DNA from: Putridiphycobacter sp965367695 | GTDB taxonomy: Bacteria; Bacteroidota; Bacteroidia; Flavobacteriales_D; Crocinitomicaceae | Length of the DNA stretch: 33,475 nt | Assembly (NCBI GenBank): GCA_965367695.1 | Contig: CBDUKB010000004.1 | Coordinates: 1-33,475 of the forward strand | Direction: 5' to 3' | Shown: positions 18,034 to 27,305 of the stretch, piece by piece | How positions within the stretch are numbered: position 1 is the stretch's first letter | How the letters are laid out: each line of letters begins with the position of its first letter | Program-made: the position numbers and the translations under genes | The notes under the pieces: generated by a model | Seen by the model: the letters and a program-made list of their open reading frames with translations, nothing else | Databases searched by the model: none | What the model was told of the DNA's origin: nothing

Positions 18034-20958
18034 CTAAAATTCTTTTGGTGCTTTATTTTTCTTCTTGTATTCAATGGTATAGCCAACAGATAAACTCGCA
18101 TCTACTCCGTATTGAATGCTACTTACATTAATGTATTCTCCTTCATTTACCTTGTCTTCTTGTATGATTTCAATTGAAGGATTTAATATGTTTTTCACCT
18201 TAAAACTAACTGTTAAATTATTATCAAAACTCATTTTTGATACAAAGTTTAAAGTATTTACAGGTTTTGCATAGCTATCTCCTATTCCATTTGAACCAAC
18301 AGTGACTAATCTTTTACCAAACACATTATAAGCTACCGCTAATAATAACTTGTTTTTGTTTTCAAACTTTTTTTCATAACGAAGGTCAAGATTCAACAAA
18401 AAGGGTGAAGACCCTTCCAGCGGTCTAATTGAATTTGTATTAATTGAACTAAAATCCAAGGTATCAATATTTACAGTTGTAAACATGTAAGTGGAGTTAA
18501 AACCAATACCAAAGTCTTTCAATATACTACTATCTCTTTTCGCTTCATTTTTTATCAAAAAGGTTAAGTTTCTTACAAATTCAAACTCAATTCCACCCAC
18601 TTGGGCCGATAAGGCATTTGAAAAAGACATCAATTGTCCACTCGCTGTTGCCTTCATGGTTTGTTCAATTGGAGAATCTAAGTATTTATAAAAAGCACCT
18701 ACAGTAATCATTTCACCCGGACGTGGATATCTTTCATATCTGACATCCAAATTATAATTTTGTCCATTTTTCAATGTAGGATTACCTTCCGCTTTCATAC
18801 CTGCAAAAAACAAAGTGTATTGAAATGGTGCCAATTCGTTAAACTTCGGTCTTGTTATTGTTTTACTCGCTACAAAACGAATTACATCCTTTTCACTAGC
18901 GCTATACTTTGCAATTAAACTAGGTAAAATATTACTACTTGGATTATTCGTTTTTTCAATGATAGAAGGTGTTTGTTGGTTTCTATTAATCACTGATTGT
19001 TCTGATAATTCAAATCTTGCACCTGGAATGATTTCCAATTTATTAAATTTAAATTTTGCATCTGCATAGGCTCCGTATACATTTAAATTAGCGCGATATG
19101 AAGATCCAAAGTTAGAGACTTCTTGAATGTAAAACTCCCCATTATCATGTTGCTCATCATTCAAATAAACGTTCATATTATTAATATTTACATTATTACC
19201 AACAGTAGATGCCAAGTTATTTAAAATGTAATTGTATTGTTTATAATCAAAATCTCTGGTTTTAGATTTATAATCACTTCCGACATTTAACACAATTAAC
19301 TCATCCACTTTTTCAGCATTATCTTTTAAATCTGTTTTGTACTTGGCAACAAATTTTAAATTGACTTTACCAGCAACTTCCTTTTCCGCTAATTGACTGT
19401 AAAATCTATGGTTTTCATTTTTATCAATGTAATTAAAACTATAATTTTCGGTTTGCGCTTTATCATCATAAAACATCACTACTTGTCTTCTATCCGGCTC
19501 TTTACTTCCCGTTAAATTATATGACCCTCTCCAATCCAAAGTCAATCGGCTAAAATCATCATCCTTTTTTGGTTTTAAAAACTGATGCGAACCCAATAAT
19601 TGGTTTGTCGAAATATAATTTTGTTTATAGGTTAACCTTGAAGAATAAATGTCTTTGGCATAATCAAAATGTTTACCCCAAGTGTCTCTTGTTTCATCAT
19701 CAGATGTATTTACAAATAATGTGTTAAATGTGATATTATGCTGAGGATTCATTCTTAAATATACACTGAACAAGCCCGTGGAAGCAGTAGTTTGATTGTA
19801 CTTAACAATATCATAATTCAACCTTTCTTCACTTTGTGCATTAATTAATTTAATTTTTCCTGTGGAAGACTTATAATTATTTTCGTGGTTCAACAAGGCC
19901 AAAAAACCAATTCCTGAAGATTTACTTTCAGATTTTGGAAATTCAAAGAAGTTACCACCCATCAACGAAAAACTAGAATTTGGTGAAGCTTTTGACATAG
20001 CTGTTCCAAAATTATTTAAAAACCCAGTTGATTTTCCTTCTACAGAATTATAAAAAGAATTTGGATAAATAGTATTGATTGCAGAATAAGCAGCTGGTGT
20101 AGAATTTTGCACTACATAATCCGGTAAATTTCTAGTTCCATCATCTACACCAAAATAATCGGTTTTACCCCCTGTATAAGATTTAAAATCTTTGAAGGTT
20201 GTTTGTGTGTTCATGCCTGATCCAAATGAAAAAGACAAAGTAGGCTTATCTAAATAACTTTTTGTGATTATATTAAATGCACCACCTGAAAAATCACCAT
20301 ATAATTCAGCAGACATTACTTTGCTCACTGATACAGAACTTACAATATCCGTTGGGAAAATACTTAATGGGACAACTCTAAAATCAGGGTTTGGTGAGGG
20401 CAAAGGTAATCCGTTTAAATAGGCAACATTGTACCGGTCTCCAAGTCCTCTTACATATAAAACCTCACCAACAGTTGACATACCTGTCATTTTTTTAGCG
20501 CCTGCACCTAAATCAGAATCCCCTCCTTCTTCAATTTGTTTTGCTGTTTTATTGGTCGTTACTTTTGTGTCTTCTTTAGTTACTTTGGCATTATAAACTG
20601 CGCCAACTTCGTTTACTTTAGCTTTTCCCATTACCACAACCGTCATCAAACTTGAAGAAAATAACTCCTTATTTAAAATGGTAGTTTCTCCCGCTTTAAT
20701 TTCAACTATAACAGTATCTTTTTCGAGTAAAGAAGGTAAAAAAGCAATACTATGTTTACCTGCTGGTAAGGCCAAAGTAAATTCGCCGAACAAGTTTGCC
20801 TTTGCTCCGATATTTGATTCTATTGCTCTTACAATTACAAATGGAACTTCTTCTTGATTACTTCCTTCTAAAGTTGTAATCTTTCCACTTAATGTTCCAT
20901 TTTGTGCAACCAAAGTACCAATCATAAAAAAGGTTGCTATCAATAATAAATGCTTCAT
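18034..20958 (-). CDS. TonB-dependent outer-membrane receptor with carboxypeptidase-regulatory N-domain
   Basis: The 974-residue protein has a signal peptide (MKHLLLIATFFMIGTLVAQ), a carboxypeptidase-regulatory-like domain (about 22-105, GTLSGKITTLEGS to GETTILNKEL) and a plug domain containing VLYVRGLGDRYNVAYLNGLP, PSPNPDFRVVPLSIFPTDIV and YGDFSGGAFNIITKS. The remaining 700 residues are a strand-rich barrel. The RGLGDRY...NGLPLPSP plug identifies the TonB-receptor branch often annotated as an outer-membrane protein of unknown ligand rather than a SusC. No SusD partner gene follows. It should import a substrate with TonB-ExbBD energy. Monocistronic, with its own candidate -7 box. Confidence 0.9.
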   Translation of the reverse strand: MKHLLLIATFFMIGTLVAQNGTLSGKITTLEGSNQEEVPFVIVRAIESNIGAKANLFGEFTLALPAGKHSIAFLPSLLEKDTVIVEIKAGETTILNKELFSSSLMTVVVMGKAKVNEVGAVYNAKVTKEDTKVTTNKTAKQIEEGGDSDLGAGAKKMTGMSTVGEVLYVRGLGDRYNVAYLNGLPLPSPNPDFRVVPLSIFPTDIVSSVSVSKVMSAELYGDFSGGAFNIITKSYLDKPTLSFSFGSGMNTQTTFKDFKSYTGGKTDYFGVDDGTRNLPDYVVQNSTPAAYSAINTIYPNSFYNSVEGKSTGFLNNFGTAMSKASPNSSFSLMGGNFFEFPKSESKSSGIGFLALLNHENNYKSSTGKIKLINAQSEERLNYDIVKYNQTTASTGLFSVYLRMNPQHNITFNTLFVNTSDDETRDTWGKHFDYAKDIYSSRLTYKQNYISTNQLLGSHQFLKPKKDDDFSRLTLDWRGSYNLTGSKEPDRRQVVMFYDDKAQTENYSFNYIDKNENHRFYSQLAEKEVAGKVNLKFVAKYKTDLKDNAEKVDELIVLNVGSDYKSKTRDFDYKQYNYILNNLASTVGNNVNINNMNVYLNDEQHDNGEFYIQEVSNFGSSYRANLNVYGAYADAKFKFNKLEIIPGARFELSEQSVINRNQQTPSIIEKTNNPSSNILPSLIAKYSASEKDVIRFVASKTITRPKFNELAPFQYTLFFAGMKAEGNPTLKNGQNYNLDVRYERYPRPGEMITVGAFYKYLDSPIEQTMKATASGQLMSFSNALSAQVGGIEFEFVRNLTFLIKNEAKRDSSILKDFGIGFNSTYMFTTVNIDTLDFSSINTNSIRPLEGSSPFLLNLDLRYEKKFENKNKLLLAVAYNVFGKRLVTVGSNGIGDSYAKPVNTLNFVSKMSFDNNLTVSFKVKNILNPSIEIIQEDKVNEGEYINVSSIQYGVDASLSVGYTIEYKKKNKAPKEF

Positions 20959-20979
20959 GTTTTAACCATTATTTTTTTG

Positions 20980-20987
20980 CAAATTTA
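20980..20987 (-). promoter_or_regulatory. Candidate -7 element for the TonB-dependent receptor
   Basis: TAAATTTG (minus strand) is a perfect TAnnTTTG match 21 bases before the ATG. The nearest upstream TTG is about 24 bases away, longer than the usual 19-21, so the promoter is only tentative. Confidence 0.35.
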
Positions 20988-21120
20988 GGTCAAAGGTGAT
21001 TTTGAAGCATCCAATTTCAAATTACTAAAAAGTTAAGCTTTCTTAACATAGAATTAATCTAATCATAAATATTGGTTAACCCCCTTAATATTCTACTAGA
21101 AGTAACTTTACAAAAAAATA

Positions 21121-21801
21121 ATGATGATAGGACATAAGATATTGATTGTTGATGATGAGCCAGACATTGTAGACTTACTCGCTTACAACTTTAAGAAGCA
21201 AGATATGTCGGTTTTTACCGCAAATAATGGAAGGGATGCCATTGATATTGCAACGATACAACATCCTGAAGTAATATTATTAGATGTAATGCTGCCTGAT
21301 ATTGACGGTATGGAAGTTTGTGAAGAATTAAGAAAAGACAAAAATTTAAAAAATAGCCTAATTCTGTTTTTATCCGCAAGAGGTGAAGATTATTCTCAAA
21401 TTGCAGGCTATAAAGTTGGCGCAGACGATTATATTATCAAACCTGTAAAGCTGAAAGTATTGACAGAAAAAATTAGGACACTGATTGAAAGGAGAAATGA
21501 AGTACCCAAAGGAAATATTTCTAGTACTAATATCTCAATAGATTCAAATAAATACACAGTGAGTAAAGGAGGGGAAGAAAGTATTATTCCAAAAAAAGAA
21601 TTTGAATTGCTTACGCTGCTCATGAGTAATCCTGAAAAAGTATACAGAAGAGAGGAAATTTTAGAACAAATTTGGGGCGTAAAAACCTTTGTTGGAGATA
21701 GAACCATAGATGTTCACATTAGAAAACTAAGAGAAAAATTTGGGCAAAATATTATTAAAACAGTTAAGGGAATCGGGTATAAATTCGAAGATAATCCATA
21801 A
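21121..21801 (+). CDS. OmpR/PhoB-family response regulator
   Basis: The 226-residue protein has a receiver domain with acidic pocket Asp11/Asp12, phosphoacceptor Asp55 (LLDVMLPD), Ser85 and Lys107 (IIKPVK), followed by a winged-helix DNA-binding domain (about 135-224) ending RTIDVHIRKLREKFG and VKGIGYKF. A Met-Met start leaves 21121 or 21124 equally likely. No histidine kinase gene is beside it; the next gene, 27 bases downstream, encodes a haem-binding-domain protein, so the cognate kinase is elsewhere. It should act as a phosphorylation-controlled transcription factor; targets cannot be seen. Confidence 0.92.
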   Translation: MMIGHKILIVDDEPDIVDLLAYNFKKQDMSVFTANNGRDAIDIATIQHPEVILLDVMLPDIDGMEVCEELRKDKNLKNSLILFLSARGEDYSQIAGYKVGADDYIIKPVKLKVLTEKIRTLIERRNEVPKGNISSTNISIDSNKYTVSKGGEESIIPKKEFELLTLLMSNPEKVYRREEILEQIWGVKTFVGDRTIDVHIRKLREKFGQNIIKTVKGIGYKFEDNP

Positions 21802-21828
21802 ATTTGAGCTTCTCAAATAAAAATTATT

Positions 21829-22284
21829 ATGTTTAAGAAAATACTTGCCTTACTTTTAATCGTTTTTGCTGTCATGCAATTTATTCAAATAGATGTTTCA
21901 ATTCCTGAAGACAGTGCCTCAAAAACCGATTTTTTGGCTAAATATGAAGCGCCTGCTGAAATTCAATCTTTGGTGAAGGCCAGTTGCTACGATTGCCATT
22001 CTTATGAAACTAAATACAAGTGGTATATGCACGTAGCCCCAGTTAGTTGGTTAACAAAAGGACATGTGAAGGATGGAAGAAAGCACCTAAACTTTTCTGA
22101 TTGGGATAAATACGAATTAGATAAGAAAAAACACAAATTGGAAGAATGTTACGAAGAGATAGAAGAAGGCAAAATGCCGCTTGAAAGTTATTTAAAAATG
22201 CATGATGAAGCCAAATTAACTGTTGAAGAACAACAATTATTAGTGAACTGGTTCAAAGAAATGCAACACAGTATTACTGATTAA
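21829..22284 (+). CDS. Haem-binding domain (Haem_bd) membrane-anchored protein
   Basis: The 151-residue protein has an N-terminal hydrophobic segment (4-19), which anchors it or directs export, and a single c-type haem attachment motif CYDCH at 53-57. WYMHVAPVSWLTKGHV and a downstream helical tail match the Haem_bd family, in which Met or His gives the second haem ligand. It would be a periplasmic small cytochrome-like electron carrier or sensor. Its stop overlaps the stop of the convergent ABC-F gene (22281-22284), leaving no room for a terminator. It may be cotranscribed with the response regulator. Confidence 0.88.
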   Translation: MFKKILALLLIVFAVMQFIQIDVSIPEDSASKTDFLAKYEAPAEIQSLVKASCYDCHSYETKYKWYMHVAPVSWLTKGHVKDGRKHLNFSDWDKYELDKKKHKLEECYEEIEEGKMPLESYLKMHDEAKLTVEEQQLLVNWFKEMQHSITD

Positions 22285-24182
22285 CCTTCAATTTCAGATA
22301 ATTCTAACCAACGATTTTCTTTTTTCTCAATTAATTGAGCAATTTCAGTCATTCTAATGCTTAATTGTTTCATCTCTTCAGCATCATCAACTCCTGCGCT
22401 CATTTTTTCAATAATGGTTTCATTTTCTTTATTTAAAGCAGTTAATTCTTTATCAATTGCTTTAAATTCTTCTTTCTCCTTGTAGGTTAACTTCCTGCTT
22501 GTTGACGAATCAATAACCGTTGCTGTTTTTGTAGCAGTTTCAACAGGTGAAGAAGGTTTGTTTTCAAGCATTTCTTTTTCTTTGATTTTATCTGCTGCTT
22601 CTTCGGCCTTCAAATAAGCTCGATAATCAGTATAATTTCCAATGATGTCCTTAATCTTCCCATCACCTTCAAAATAAAAAGTATGCTCTACCGTTTTATC
22701 CATAAAGTAACGATCGTGAGAAACAACAATAAGACAACCCTTAAAATCTGCCAAATAAGCTTCCAATACACTCAAAGTAAAAATATCAAGGTCATTGGTC
22801 GGCTCATCCAAAATTAAAAAATTTGGATTTTTCATTAGGATGGTCATCAAATACAAACGCTTTTTCTCTCCACCACTTAACTTATATACAAAGTTGTAAT
22901 GCATATCGCGAGGAAACATAAACATTTCAAGAAATTGAGCTGCAGAATATTTTCTGCCTTTGGTCAAAGGAATAAACTCTGCAATATCTTTAATAATTTC
23001 GATCACCTTTTTCTCTTCATCAAACTTCAACCCGTCTTGGTGGTAGTATCCCATTACAATGGTTTCACCAACACTTATTTTTCCTTTTGTAGGTTGTTCT
23101 TTTCCCACCAACATATTTAAAAAAGTGGATTTCCCTGCACCGTTTTTTCCAACTATACCAAGTTTTTCACCTCTTTTAAAAACGTAATCTAATTGATCAA
23201 TAATGACCTTATCACCAAAATTCTTTTGCAATTTATGAATCTCAACAACCTTAGATCCCAATCGACTCATTTCGATTTCGATATCCATTTGATCTTCTTG
23301 GATTCTTTGTGTGGCTGTTTCTTTCAAACCAGCAAATGCATCCACCCTTGCTTTTTGCTTCGTTCCTCTAGCCTTAGGCTGTCTTCTGATCCATTCTAAT
23401 TCAGTAGACATTAAATTCTTTGCTTTACCTATAGTAGCCGCTAGTATTTCCTGTCTTTCGGCTTTTTTCTCTAAATAGTATGAAAAATTACCATTGTACT
23501 TATAGATAGTTTGGTCTTCTAATTCATAAATTGAATTACAAACTACTTCCAAAAAGTAACGGTCGTGTGTGACCATGATGATGGTAGAATTACTTTGTGA
23601 TAAAAAAGACTCTAACCATTCAATCATATCAAGATCTAGGTGATTAGTTGGCTCATCTAAAATCATAATATCAGGCTCACTTATTAAAAGTTTTGCCAAG
23701 GCTAACCGTTTTTTTTGTCCACCTGAAAGGGTACCAATTTTTAAAGATTTATCATACAATTGCAATTGCGATAAAATTTGATTGGCTTTCACCTCATAAT
23801 CCCAAGCATTGGCGTCATTCATTAACTCTAAAGCATCATTATACCGATCCATATTTTCGGGGTCTAACATGGCATTTTCATAAGCTAAAATAGCTTGTGA
23901 TTCAGCTGTATCAGTAGAAAGCACTTCATTGATAATGGATAAATTTGGATCGAAATTTTCATCTTGCTGTAAGTAGTCAACTCTGATTCCATTTCGGTAA
24001 ACAATTTTGCCACTATCTTTTTCTTCTAAGTCGCATAGAATTTTTAATAAGGTGGACTTACCCTGACCATTTTTAGCCACTATTGCCACTTTATCGCCCT
24101 TGTCTATTCCAAAGTTTAAATCTTCAAATAATACGCGTACACCAAATGATTTGGTTAAGTTTTCTACTGATAAGTAATTCAT
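22281..24182 (-). CDS. uup: ABC-F ATPase, Uup-type
   Basis: The 633-residue soluble protein has two nucleotide-binding domains and no membrane segments. The first has AKNGQGKST (36-44) and LSGGQKKRLALAK with LDEPTNHLD; the second has GKNGAGKST, LSGGEKKRLYLMT and LDEPTNDLD. A C-terminal region starting near SRKLTYKEKEEFKAIDKEL is a coiled coil characteristic of Uup, which acts on the ribosome and branched DNA. An unusual feature is Ala instead of Gly at the start of the first Walker A. It is one base downstream of the DUF4293 gene stop, so the two form an operon. Confidence 0.9.
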   Translation of the reverse strand: MNYLSVENLTKSFGVRVLFEDLNFGIDKGDKVAIVAKNGQGKSTLLKILCDLEEKDSGKIVYRNGIRVDYLQQDENFDPNLSIINEVLSTDTAESQAILAYENAMLDPENMDRYNDALELMNDANAWDYEVKANQILSQLQLYDKSLKIGTLSGGQKKRLALAKLLISEPDIMILDEPTNHLDLDMIEWLESFLSQSNSTIIMVTHDRYFLEVVCNSIYELEDQTIYKYNGNFSYYLEKKAERQEILAATIGKAKNLMSTELEWIRRQPKARGTKQKARVDAFAGLKETATQRIQEDQMDIEIEMSRLGSKVVEIHKLQKNFGDKVIIDQLDYVFKRGEKLGIVGKNGAGKSTFLNMLVGKEQPTKGKISVGETIVMGYYHQDGLKFDEEKKVIEIIKDIAEFIPLTKGRKYSAAQFLEMFMFPRDMHYNFVYKLSGGEKKRLYLMTILMKNPNFLILDEPTNDLDIFTLSVLEAYLADFKGCLIVVSHDRYFMDKTVEHTFYFEGDGKIKDIIGNYTDYRAYLKAEEAADKIKEKEMLENKPSSPVETATKTATVIDSSTSRKLTYKEKEEFKAIDKELTALNKENETIIEKMSAGVDDAEEMKQLSIRMTEIAQLIEKKENRWLELSEIEG

Positions 24183-24183
24183 A

Positions 24184-24675
24184 TTATCTTAAACGGTCAA
24201 GGGATTTTAATAATTTATCGTCATTTCTAATACCGCGGATAGCGAGTAATAAAAATGGAATGCCTAGAAATAAGAAAAAATAACCAATTCCCATTGAAAA
24301 AGTCACCTCATTTGCTTCATGTCCTAACTCAATTAACTGAGCCTTTAATAATGATTTTCCAAAAAATGAAAAAAGTAAAAAACCAATTGCCACTAGAAAT
24401 TGCAGTATCAAATTAATGCGTGCGAATAACAATTGCTTTTTGCGATTTTTAAATAAAAATATGGCCACTACACTGAGCATGGTCATCAATATAAATAACA
24501 AATACAAGGGTATTTTAGTATTGACAAGATTTTCAGACTGCATTCCATACGCACCAAAAGTTGCAGATACACTTACATCATTTGTAATATTTACAAAATA
24601 GATGGGCATAAACAACAATAATGCTGAACAAATAGCAGCTAATAATAAGTAGATGGTTTGTATTCTTTGTAGCAT
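24184..24675 (-). CDS. DUF4293 integral membrane protein
   Basis: The start MLQRIQTIYLLLA at 24675 gives 163 residues; a start 10 codons upstream would place the first codons inside the upstream gene's terminator hairpin and is rejected. The protein has about four membrane helices (around 5-25, 45-65, 78-98, 125-145), and the opening MLQRIQTIYLLLAAI is the family signature. Found across Bacteroidota, function unknown. It is one base from the ABC-F ATG, so transcribed together with it. Confidence 0.85.
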   Translation of the reverse strand: MLQRIQTIYLLLAAICSALLLFMPIYFVNITNDVSVSATFGAYGMQSENLVNTKIPLYLLFILMTMLSVVAIFLFKNRKKQLLFARINLILQFLVAIGFLLFSFFGKSLLKAQLIELGHEANEVTFSMGIGYFFLFLGIPFLLLAIRGIRNDDKLLKSLDRLR

Positions 24676-24684
24676 AGTTTTGAG

Positions 24685-24718
24685 AAAAAAAAACCCGACT
24701 ATCAAAAAGACAGTCGGG
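24685..24718 (-). terminator. Rho-independent terminator after the TPR/OmpA-like lipoprotein
   Basis: On the minus strand CCCGACT (24718-24712) pairs with AGTCGGG (24700-24694) around an 11-base loop and is followed by nine T residues (24693-24685). Ends the transcript of the lipoprotein gene, whose stop is at 24740. Confidence 0.9.
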
Positions 24719-24739
24719 ATAATATTATATGTTAAAAAA

Positions 24740-26440
24740 TTATTTTACAACATTTTGAAAAGCTGCATTTTCAAAGAATTTAATAAACTCTCTATCGTTT
24801 GCTGCTTTATTTTTTAAGCTAGAATCTTTACCGGTTGCACTTGTAAGGTTATTTACAACCATGTCAATATTGTTTTGACGTGCCCCAATAATCGCTTTCA
24901 AGTAATAACCCATTGGTGAATTAGCATCTGCTGAAGCATCAATAGTTGATAAAGCTGCACTGTAATCGTTGTTCAACACTTGTGCTAAAGCTTTATTGAA
25001 AGTTTTGTTTGATCCCATGTTGCTTACTGCATTTGAGTAATCTCCATTTTGGATATCAATAATCCCTAAGTTATATTTTACTTCAGGACCTGCAGATACA
25101 GCTGAGTTAAATAATGCTTCTGCTTTATCTCTATCTCCATTTTGACGAGCAATTACACCTAAACTATTTAAAGTAATAGCATTTTCGTTTAAGCTATTCG
25201 CTTTTTCAAAACTTGCAGTTGCTAATGCCATTTCGTTTTGGTTGTACTGAACATACCCTAAGTTGTTATGTCCTCTCCAATCATTAGGATATTGACGAAC
25301 CGCTTCTTTGTATAATCTCTTTTTATCTTCTAAGTTATCGTATAAAGCAGCTGTAAACAATAATTCTTCAATTGTTAAAGTATCTGGGTTTGAAGTAGAC
25401 AATGCTTTCAATTCGGCATCAGACCATCCAATTTGATCATAAACCACTCTTACTTGAGTTCTTCTTAGAGGAGGTAAAATATCTTTTTCCAACCTTTTAT
25501 AAGTTGCAGCCATTTTTTTAATTTCCTCTTCTCTTTTAACTGGATCAGCATACATTTGAAGTACACGAACAATTAAATCTTTATCTTCAATATTAGAAGC
25601 TTGTAAAGCAGTTTTAAAACCATCCCAGTCTTCACCTTTAGGCATTTGCTTCATTGGCACAGCTGGACTTTTTAAAGTTTCAGTTCCTTTTTTAGGCGCT
25701 AATAATTTAGTTAAAGCTTCTTGAGATGATTTAGCTCTGTCATCTGCCAACGTATTATTTTTACCTGTTTCACCTTCTGGAGAAGCATAAGCAATTAAAT
25801 TAACAACTTTTGGCGCTACTTTTGGATTCGTACTTGCAGCAGTCATCCAGTTTTTAAAGTTTGTAATGTCTTCTTGTTTCATTTCAGAAGCCTTTACATT
25901 TGATTTCGCTTTGTCGTAATTAATTTCAGTTCCACCAAAAACTTGTTCAGTTGTTCTTACAAATTCATCTTTTGCTAAAATGACTTTATCATCATTTTGA
26001 ACCAACAATGGTGTAACAATTGTACCATCACCAATTTTCTTTTCTTCTAATGCCTCTTCTTTTTTACCTTTCATTACTTTACCAGTAATTTTAAGATCAG
26101 CGTTTTCTAGATCAGAAGAATAAGCAATTACATCAGTATAATTTACTGTTGAACCTGGTTTAAACTCTATAGTTTGACCATTTCCAGTAGCTTTTTCACC
26201 TTGAATTGTAATTGTTTTAAACGCTTTCGACCCCAACATTGGTGTGATTTCTGCGCTTGCTTTTTTATTTAATCCTTTTTCTGGAACTTTAACAGTGATA
26301 TTTACACGAACGCTATCACCATGCATTTCTACAGGATCCTTGTCAAGAGTATACTCAATATCTCCTATTAACTTACATCCAGTTAACGTTGTTGTAAGAA
26401 TCAAGATTCCTGCTAGTCCTTTAAAACCTCTTTTTTTCAT
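24740..26440 (-). CDS. TPR lipoprotein with OmpA-like central region
   Basis: The 566-residue protein has a lipoprotein signal with Cys22 (LTGC). After a beta-rich N-terminal part (about 25-150), a segment INYDKAKSNVKASE, then VVNLIAYASPEGETGKNNTLADDRAKS, resembles the OmpA C-terminal peptidoglycan-binding domain but is spread by an insertion. The C-terminal 200 residues contain several TPR units (NNLGYVQYNQNEMALATASFEKAN, NSLGVIARQNGDRDKAEALF, NLGIIDIQNGDYSNAV). It may be a surface or periplasmic scaffold. The gene is monocistronic, bounded by a strong terminator. Confidence 0.82.
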   Translation of the reverse strand: MKKRGFKGLAGILILTTTLTGCKLIGDIEYTLDKDPVEMHGDSVRVNITVKVPEKGLNKKASAEITPMLGSKAFKTITIQGEKATGNGQTIEFKPGSTVNYTDVIAYSSDLENADLKITGKVMKGKKEEALEEKKIGDGTIVTPLLVQNDDKVILAKDEFVRTTEQVFGGTEINYDKAKSNVKASEMKQEDITNFKNWMTAASTNPKVAPKVVNLIAYASPEGETGKNNTLADDRAKSSQEALTKLLAPKKGTETLKSPAVPMKQMPKGEDWDGFKTALQASNIEDKDLIVRVLQMYADPVKREEEIKKMAATYKRLEKDILPPLRRTQVRVVYDQIGWSDAELKALSTSNPDTLTIEELLFTAALYDNLEDKKRLYKEAVRQYPNDWRGHNNLGYVQYNQNEMALATASFEKANSLNENAITLNSLGVIARQNGDRDKAEALFNSAVSAGPEVKYNLGIIDIQNGDYSNAVSNMGSNKTFNKALAQVLNNDYSAALSTIDASADANSPMGYYLKAIIGARQNNIDMVVNNLTSATGKDSSLKNKAANDREFIKFFENAAFQNVVK

Positions 26441-26547
26441 TGCTTTGTTGAGTTTAGCTATTTTAAATTATTTAAAATAAAATACAATATTAACTATTAT
26501 TTTTAAAGCAAGCGTATACTTTGGCACAAAAATTAGCAATTACTGAA

Positions 26548-27063
26548 TTAATTTATTAAAGGTAACTTGTTTATAAACTTACCTTCAGAACCCTTTGAAA
26601 ATCTCAAATTTAAGGATAATTTTTCTTGAGTAGTTGGTAAGATAAAATTAGGATTTATCGCGAGCAAAGGCAATGCAACGAAATTTCTTTCTACTAAACT
26701 CAAATGTGGGATGTTTAAGTCGCTATATATAACCACTTCAGCATTGTAATCTATAATATCGATATCAATAATTCTCGAAGTATATTCAGGGCCTATTTTA
26801 GGCTTTCTTCCCATTTTAAGCTCTACACCTTTTAATTCAACCAACAATTGAAATGGGGTTAATCGTGTACTTACTTCTAAAACGATATTATAAAATGAAT
26901 CCACCGATTCAAATCCCCATGGAGGAGATTCAAATATTTTTGAAGATTGAATAGGTGTGATATTTAAAGCTTTTAGTTCATTAATTGCATGTTGGATGTT
27001 AGAAAACTTGTCGCCTAAATTTGTCCCTATTCCTAAATATGCTCTTTTCTCCTCATTCAACAT
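26548..27063 (-). CDS. folK: 2-amino-4-hydroxy-6-hydroxymethyldihydropteridine diphosphokinase
   Basis: FolK transfers pyrophosphate from ATP to hydroxymethyldihydropterin in folate synthesis. The 171-residue protein matches: YLGIGTNLGD (9-18), ESPPWGF, DSFYNIVLEV, ELKMGRKPKIGPEYTSRIIDIDII and IPHLSLVERNFVALPLL. Full length for the family. Monocistronic, divergent from the padR gene with a 278-base gap in between. Confidence 0.93.
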   Translation of the reverse strand: MLNEEKRAYLGIGTNLGDKFSNIQHAINELKALNITPIQSSKIFESPPWGFESVDSFYNIVLEVSTRLTPFQLLVELKGVELKMGRKPKIGPEYTSRIIDIDIIDYNAEVVIYSDLNIPHLSLVERNFVALPLLAINPNFILPTTQEKLSLNLRFSKGSEGKFINKLPLIN

Positions 27064-27173
27064 GCAGCAATTTTAATTATTTTTTTAAAAACAGCCAACC
27101 TTTTGTATTTAATATGCGTTTAATATATAAGACGAAAGGCAAAAAATTGCTTTTTGGTTTTAATTTCCTTGCA

Positions 27174-27229
27174 AAAGACCTAAATAGAAATCGCTACCAC
27201 GACTAACTGCCATTTCTCTTTAGGTCTTT
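27174..27229. other. Long inverted repeat in a divergent intergenic region
   Basis: Arms at 27174-27191 and 27212-27229 (18 bases, 17 paired; AAAGACCTAA against TTAGGTCTTT at the outside) enclose a 20-base GC-rich loop. Because folK and padR are transcribed away from this point, no neighbour needs a terminator here. It could be a small RNA, the end of an unseen transcript or a palindromic element. A 30-codon frame (27114-27206) ends inside the loop but has no supporting evidence. Confidence 0.6.
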
Positions 27230-27261
27230 ATTATTTTATACAAACCTTGTTTTAAAGCATT

Positions 27262-27280
27262 TACATAAAAATCCTATTTT
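27262..27280. promoter_or_regulatory. Degenerate third operator-like inverted repeat upstream of padR
   Basis: The left half TACATAAAA matches the operator half TACATAAGA at 8 of 9 bases, the right half TCCTATTTT matches TCTTATGTA at 6 of 9. Its centre (27271) is 21 bases from that of the next palindrome, two helical turns. Confidence 0.4.
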
Positions 27281-27303
27281 TATACATAAGATTCTTATGT
27301 ATA
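27281..27303. promoter_or_regulatory. Operator-like palindrome 1 upstream of padR
   Basis: A perfect 23-base inverted repeat with 11-base arms (TATACATAAGA and its complement) around a single central T, centre 27292. It shares the TACATAAGA core with the second palindrome centred exactly 30 bases away. PadR dimers commonly bind such sites to repress their own gene. Confidence 0.7.
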
Positions 27304-27305
27304 AA

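Noticed and set aside
22281..22284. Terminator between the haem protein and ABC-F gene
   Set aside because: The stops overlap and no hairpin is seen.
27114..27206. 30-codon plus-strand frame next to the long hairpin
   Set aside because: The peptide has no homology that I recognise and no promoter; listed only with the hairpin.
27162..27213. 17-codon minus-strand frame inside the same hairpin
   Set aside because: It is too short to assess, with no conservation visible.
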